The notes beneath the pieces are model-generated. The model ran no database searches, was not told the origin of the DNA, and was given only the letters and a program-made list of their open reading frames with translations. 64,000 bases of DNA, from assembly GCA_964445115.1 (NCBI GenBank), contig CAYUJU010000010.1:3013-67012 (forward strand), written 5' to 3'. A program made the position numbers and the translations under genes. Within the stretch, counting starts at the first letter, position 1, and every line of letters begins with the position of its first letter. Shown piece after piece: positions 61,487-64,000 of this stretch. This DNA is from CAIJXJ01 sp964445115. GTDB lineage: Bacteria > Pseudomonadota > Gammaproteobacteria > Burkholderiales > Methylophilaceae.

Positions 61487-61902
61487 CACGACTCCTTGAT
61501 CACCGGCAGCTTGGCCTGTACCCAGGCGTTCACCCCGCCTTGCAGGTTGTGCAGGCGGCTGAACCCGGCCTTGGTCAGGATGCCGCAGGCGCTGGTGGAG
61601 CGCACGCCGCCCTGGCAATTCACCAAGAGGGTCTTGTCCTTGTATTTGGCCAATTCTCCCAGGCGAGACTCCAGTTCGCCCAGCGGGATATTGATGGCGT
61701 CAGTAATGTGGCCAGCCGCAAACTCGCCCGGATTACGCACGTCCAGCACGGTCGCATGCTCACGGTTGATCAGCAGCACGGCCTCGGTCGGCGATACATC
61801 CGCAACACCAGAAGTACCGCGCTTCAGCATCGGCACCAGCAGCCAGAGACCGGAGGCCACGGCCAGCACCACCAGCAACAGGTTATCCATGACAAATTTC
61901 AT
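61486..61902 (-). CDS. Membrane-anchored rhodanese-like protein
   Basis: A 138-residue protein: an N-terminal membrane helix (about 5-24) and one rhodanese domain with the active-site loop CQGGVRS (Cys near residue 96) and the LDVRNPGEFAAGHI motif. It may transfer sulfane sulfur at the membrane. ATG 61902 has AAGGAG eight bases upstream. It lies between the pglL-like gene (5 bp gap) and grxC, the order seen in many betaproteobacteria. Confidence 0.9.
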   Translation of the reverse strand: MKFVMDNLLLVVLAVASGLWLLVPMLKRGTSGVADVSPTEAVLLINREHATVLDVRNPGEFAAGHITDAINIPLGELESRLGELAKYKDKTLLVNCQGGVRSTSACGILTKAGFSRLHNLQGGVNAWVQAKLPVIKES

Positions 61903-61907
61903 ACCAC

Positions 61908-63641
61908 TCACTCCTTCGCCTTGGCGGCGACTTCGTTCAACAAAAATTCGTAGCGGCCGGGAGTTTTCTCGGCCAGCACGCGCAATTCCTTTTCGAAACC
62001 CGACACATCCCGCGGATACGCCCGCATCGCACGGCGCAATTGTACCAGCGCCGCCTCCTGCTCACCTTTCAAGGCCAACAACAGCACATGCCGGTACACC
62101 ACACGACGAATCGGCGAGAAACGCATCGCCGCCTCGCTCAGGATCAACTTGTCCTCCAATTGCTCAGGGGTGGGTTCGACCGACGCCGCCAGCACGAGTT
62201 CGACATAAGAAGACAGCAGGGATTCCCGGTGCACCTGCATCAGGTCACGCGTGATCTCCGGCAACTGTGCATCCCGCACTTCACCGCGCAGGCCGCGCTG
62301 CATCCAGTGTTCCAGTTGGGCATAGGACTGCGTCAGACTGACCAGCCCAATGCTGCCCAACAGCAGCATGGCCACCAGTGCCAGACGTCCGACCCGCTGG
62401 AGTTCCAGGCGCAATGGATGCTCATCGCCCGCCCCCAGCAGCAGGGCGGCAACACCGAGAAAATAAGTGTACCAAAGCGGATATTCCAGCAGACTGTGGA
62501 TACCCAACACCATCAACAGTGCCAGCACCCACCAGCGTTCCGGGGTCCGATCCCCGCGCAGCAGCCCGACTAGCCACAGTCCGATAAACCCCAGCATCAG
62601 CATGCCAGCCAGCACGCCCATCTCGGCCAGCAGATGCAGCAGCAGGTTGTGCGCATGCTCGGCCGGTTCGATCGTCAACGCCGGCATGCGCTCGATGAGG
62701 ACGAAGCTGTTCCAGTCGAATTGACCGAACCCCACACCCAGCCAGGGCGCTCCAAGAAACATCTGCCAGGCCTGCTGCCATAGTTGAAGACGTACCGTCG
62801 TGCCAGTCACTTCCTGGAACAGGCGCTCGGTCGGGGTCTGCATTCCTGACGCACCAGCCAGTGAGGTCACCCACAGCACCGCCTGCTGTACCAGCCAGAA
62901 CGCAGGTAACATCGCCACACTGAGAAGCATGAGGTGACGTCGACCACCTCGGCGCGACACCCACAGGCTCGCCAATACGAATGCCAACAGATACAGCCAG
63001 GAGCTGCGCGACCCCGAGAGGGCGAGCATGGCAAGGAAGGCCGCGGCCAGCAACACGGTCAGGGCCACCGGCAAGCGCTTCTTTGCGTCGAGGTAGATCA
63101 GCGACCCCAACGCCAGCGCGAGGTAATCGGCAAAATGATTGGCCTGCCCGAGGTTACCGTAAGCCTGGGCCACGCGCCGTGGCACGAGCCACGCGCCTTG
63201 CCATCCCGCCAGTTGGCATACCGTCACCAGCACGCTCAGCACGCCGCCTGCCAACAGACCCCAAGCCAGCAGTCCGACGAAACGCTCCCACCCCAGCCGT
63301 TGCCGCAGGTAGTGGGCCAGCGCCATCAGCAGCATGGCCCACAACAGGTACAGCATGCCCAACTGCGCCTGCTGGGGATGGATGATATTTCCGGTTAAGT
63401 ATTGCAGCATGATCAGGCCGACCAGGCCCAGCGGCAACAGGGCGATGCGGGGCAACTGGAAGGGCTGCCATGCCCCGGGCGAGAGCAGGGCGACGGTTGC
63501 TGCCAGCCCCAGCCAGGCAGCGGCAAGTTCACCGTAGAAACTGGGAATCGGCAGCTGGTGATGCGCGCTCAAAAAGGGCAGCAGGCACATCAGCCCCAGC
63601 AGCCAAAGGCCGAGGCGGTTCAGGTCAGGACGATGCAGCAA
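61908..63641 (-). CDS. pglL: PglL-type O-oligosaccharyltransferase (Wzy/O-antigen ligase family)
   Basis: A 577-residue inner-membrane protein with about 12 helices. The PglL signature GNLGQANHFADYLALAL is near residue 165. The large periplasmic loop holds the Wzy_C pattern ending EPAEHAHNLLLHLLAEMG near 335, with the conserved histidines. The C-terminal 150 residues are a soluble helical domain. Family members move a lipid-linked oligosaccharide to Ser/Thr of pilins or other exported proteins. The start is TTG 63641 with a weak AGG upstream. True O-antigen ligase (WaaL) is less likely given the signature. Confidence 0.85.
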   Translation of the reverse strand: MLHRPDLNRLGLWLLGLMCLLPFLSAHHQLPIPSFYGELAAAWLGLAATVALLSPGAWQPFQLPRIALLPLGLVGLIMLQYLTGNIIHPQQAQLGMLYLLWAMLLMALAHYLRQRLGWERFVGLLAWGLLAGGVLSVLVTVCQLAGWQGAWLVPRRVAQAYGNLGQANHFADYLALALGSLIYLDAKKRLPVALTVLLAAAFLAMLALSGSRSSWLYLLAFVLASLWVSRRGGRRHLMLLSVAMLPAFWLVQQAVLWVTSLAGASGMQTPTERLFQEVTGTTVRLQLWQQAWQMFLGAPWLGVGFGQFDWNSFVLIERMPALTIEPAEHAHNLLLHLLAEMGVLAGMLMLGFIGLWLVGLLRGDRTPERWWVLALLMVLGIHSLLEYPLWYTYFLGVAALLLGAGDEHPLRLELQRVGRLALVAMLLLGSIGLVSLTQSYAQLEHWMQRGLRGEVRDAQLPEITRDLMQVHRESLLSSYVELVLAASVEPTPEQLEDKLILSEAAMRFSPIRRVVYRHVLLLALKGEQEAALVQLRRAMRAYPRDVSGFEKELRVLAEKTPGRYEFLLNEVAAKAKE

Positions 63642-63654
63642 GCAATAGCCTGTT

Positions 63655-63864
63655 TCAGGCGTCTTTCAGACCACAACGCTTGAGGATCTTGTCCATCGGG
63701 CAGAACTGGGTAAAGCCGCTCTGGAACAGGTTGAGCCCGACGAAGGCAGTGAACCACAGCCAGGACAGACGCGACAGATCAGCCTGGCCGTTGAGATGCG
63801 CCAGCGTAAGCGACAGCAGGATGAAAAAACCCGCAATGATGCGGATAGCACGATTGATGGTCAT
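63655..63864 (-). CDS. DUF2892 (YgaP-type) membrane protein
   Basis: A 69-residue protein with the DUF2892 pattern: MTINRAIRIIAGFFILLSL, a second helix (about 35-52: LWFTAFVGLNLFQSGFTQFCPM) and a short tail ending KILKRCGLKD. The CPM cysteine and tail are typical of the YgaP C-terminal membrane domain. GGAGCAAGCC precedes the ATG. It is 13 bp upstream of the pglL-like gene and probably co-transcribed. Confidence 0.88.
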   Translation of the reverse strand: MTINRAIRIIAGFFILLSLTLAHLNGQADLSRLSWLWFTAFVGLNLFQSGFTQFCPMDKILKRCGLKDA

Positions 63865-63957
63865 GGCTTGCTCCTAAAATCAAAAATCCAAATCCTGCGC
63901 TTCGGCGAACACGGCGTCCACAGGGACTACCCTTCGCCCCCCCCTCTACGCTGTGGT

Positions 63958-64000
63958 TCAGGCCGGTTCCACTCGCCTCCAGTTGGCGGCGTAATACAAC
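63958..64000 (-). CDS. Possible C-terminal tail of a gene beyond the window
   Basis: On the minus strand the last 43 bases can be read as LYYAANWRRVEPA followed by TGA at 63960-63958. This is too short to identify. Bases 63865-63957 hold no gene that I can see, only a run of eight C (63937-63944) and the DUF2892 ribosome site. Confidence 0.25.
   Translation of the reverse strand, partial: LYYAANWRRVEPA

Noticed and set aside
63470..63877. Plus-strand open frame near the right end
   Set aside because: It is antisense to the pglL-like and DUF2892 genes and shows no coding pattern of its own.

Overview
The window looks like a chromosomal segment of a betaproteobacterium, most likely of the Nitrosomonadales/Gallionellaceae kind. 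The support is moderately high GC with C/G-ending codons, conserved betaproteobacterial gene blocks (pcnB-folK-dNK-panBC; rhodanese-grxC-secB-gpsA; miaB-phoH-ybeY-corC and lnt-glyQS-gmhB-plsC), a cbb3 oxidase locus and a full MSHA-type pilus locus. The taxon is inferred from gene content only. I see no tRNA, rRNA, CRISPR array, transposase or phage gene. No gene-free stretch exceeds 300 bases.

Layout. 1-1179: 5' part of cysG (siroheme synthase), cut by the window edge. 1304-4900: tRNA modification and rRNA maturation operon (miaB, phoH, ybeY, corC). 4965-7144: a small periplasmic protein, mscL, a radical SAM protein and a lone cyclic-nucleotide-binding domain, placed between corC and lnt. 7212-14131: lnt, glyQ, glyS, gmhB, plsC, a YgjP-like metallopeptidase and a DUF805 protein. 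14200-23106: minus-strand cbb3 oxidase locus (sco, ccoNOQP, ccoG, an extended fixH, ccoI), including a 55-residue ccoQ. 23211-29576: ompW, a frameshifted ketohexokinase-like gene, ilvE, a zinc-finger protein, murI, a Sel1-repeat protein and a FadL-type porin. 29673-34179: pcnB-folK-dNK-panB-panC, then panD with its own promoter. 34255-35983: an SHP-like haem protein and a chemoreceptor without a periplasmic domain. 36063-40952: the biotin cluster bioB-F-H-C-D with a coupled membrane protein. 41008-41709: comF.

41732-58719 (minus): a 17-gene MSHA-type pilus locus in the transcription order E-G-F-B-A-C-D-O-P-Q, a short AT-rich gap, then I-I2-J-K-L-M-N. MshE/G/M power and anchor assembly, I/I2/J/K/L form the inner-membrane platform and secretin, A is the predicted major pilin, B/C/D/O/P/F are minor subunits, and Q is a large secreted LamG/DUF6701-type protein, a candidate tip adhesin. 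A -24/-12 (sigma-54) element lies before mshA, and tandem hairpins lie after it. Together they suggest separate, high-level control of the major pilin.

58797-63864: trmL (plus), then a minus-strand run: DUF2892, a PglL-type O-oligosaccharyltransferase, rhodanese, grxC, secB, an SH3-domain protein and gpsA. The PglL-like ligase about 5 kb from the pilus locus suggests the pilins may be glycosylated (inference). The strongest leads are the sigma-54 site and hairpins around mshA, the poly-G frameshift in the sugar kinase, and the permuted msh order. I did not find a clearly new multi-gene system.
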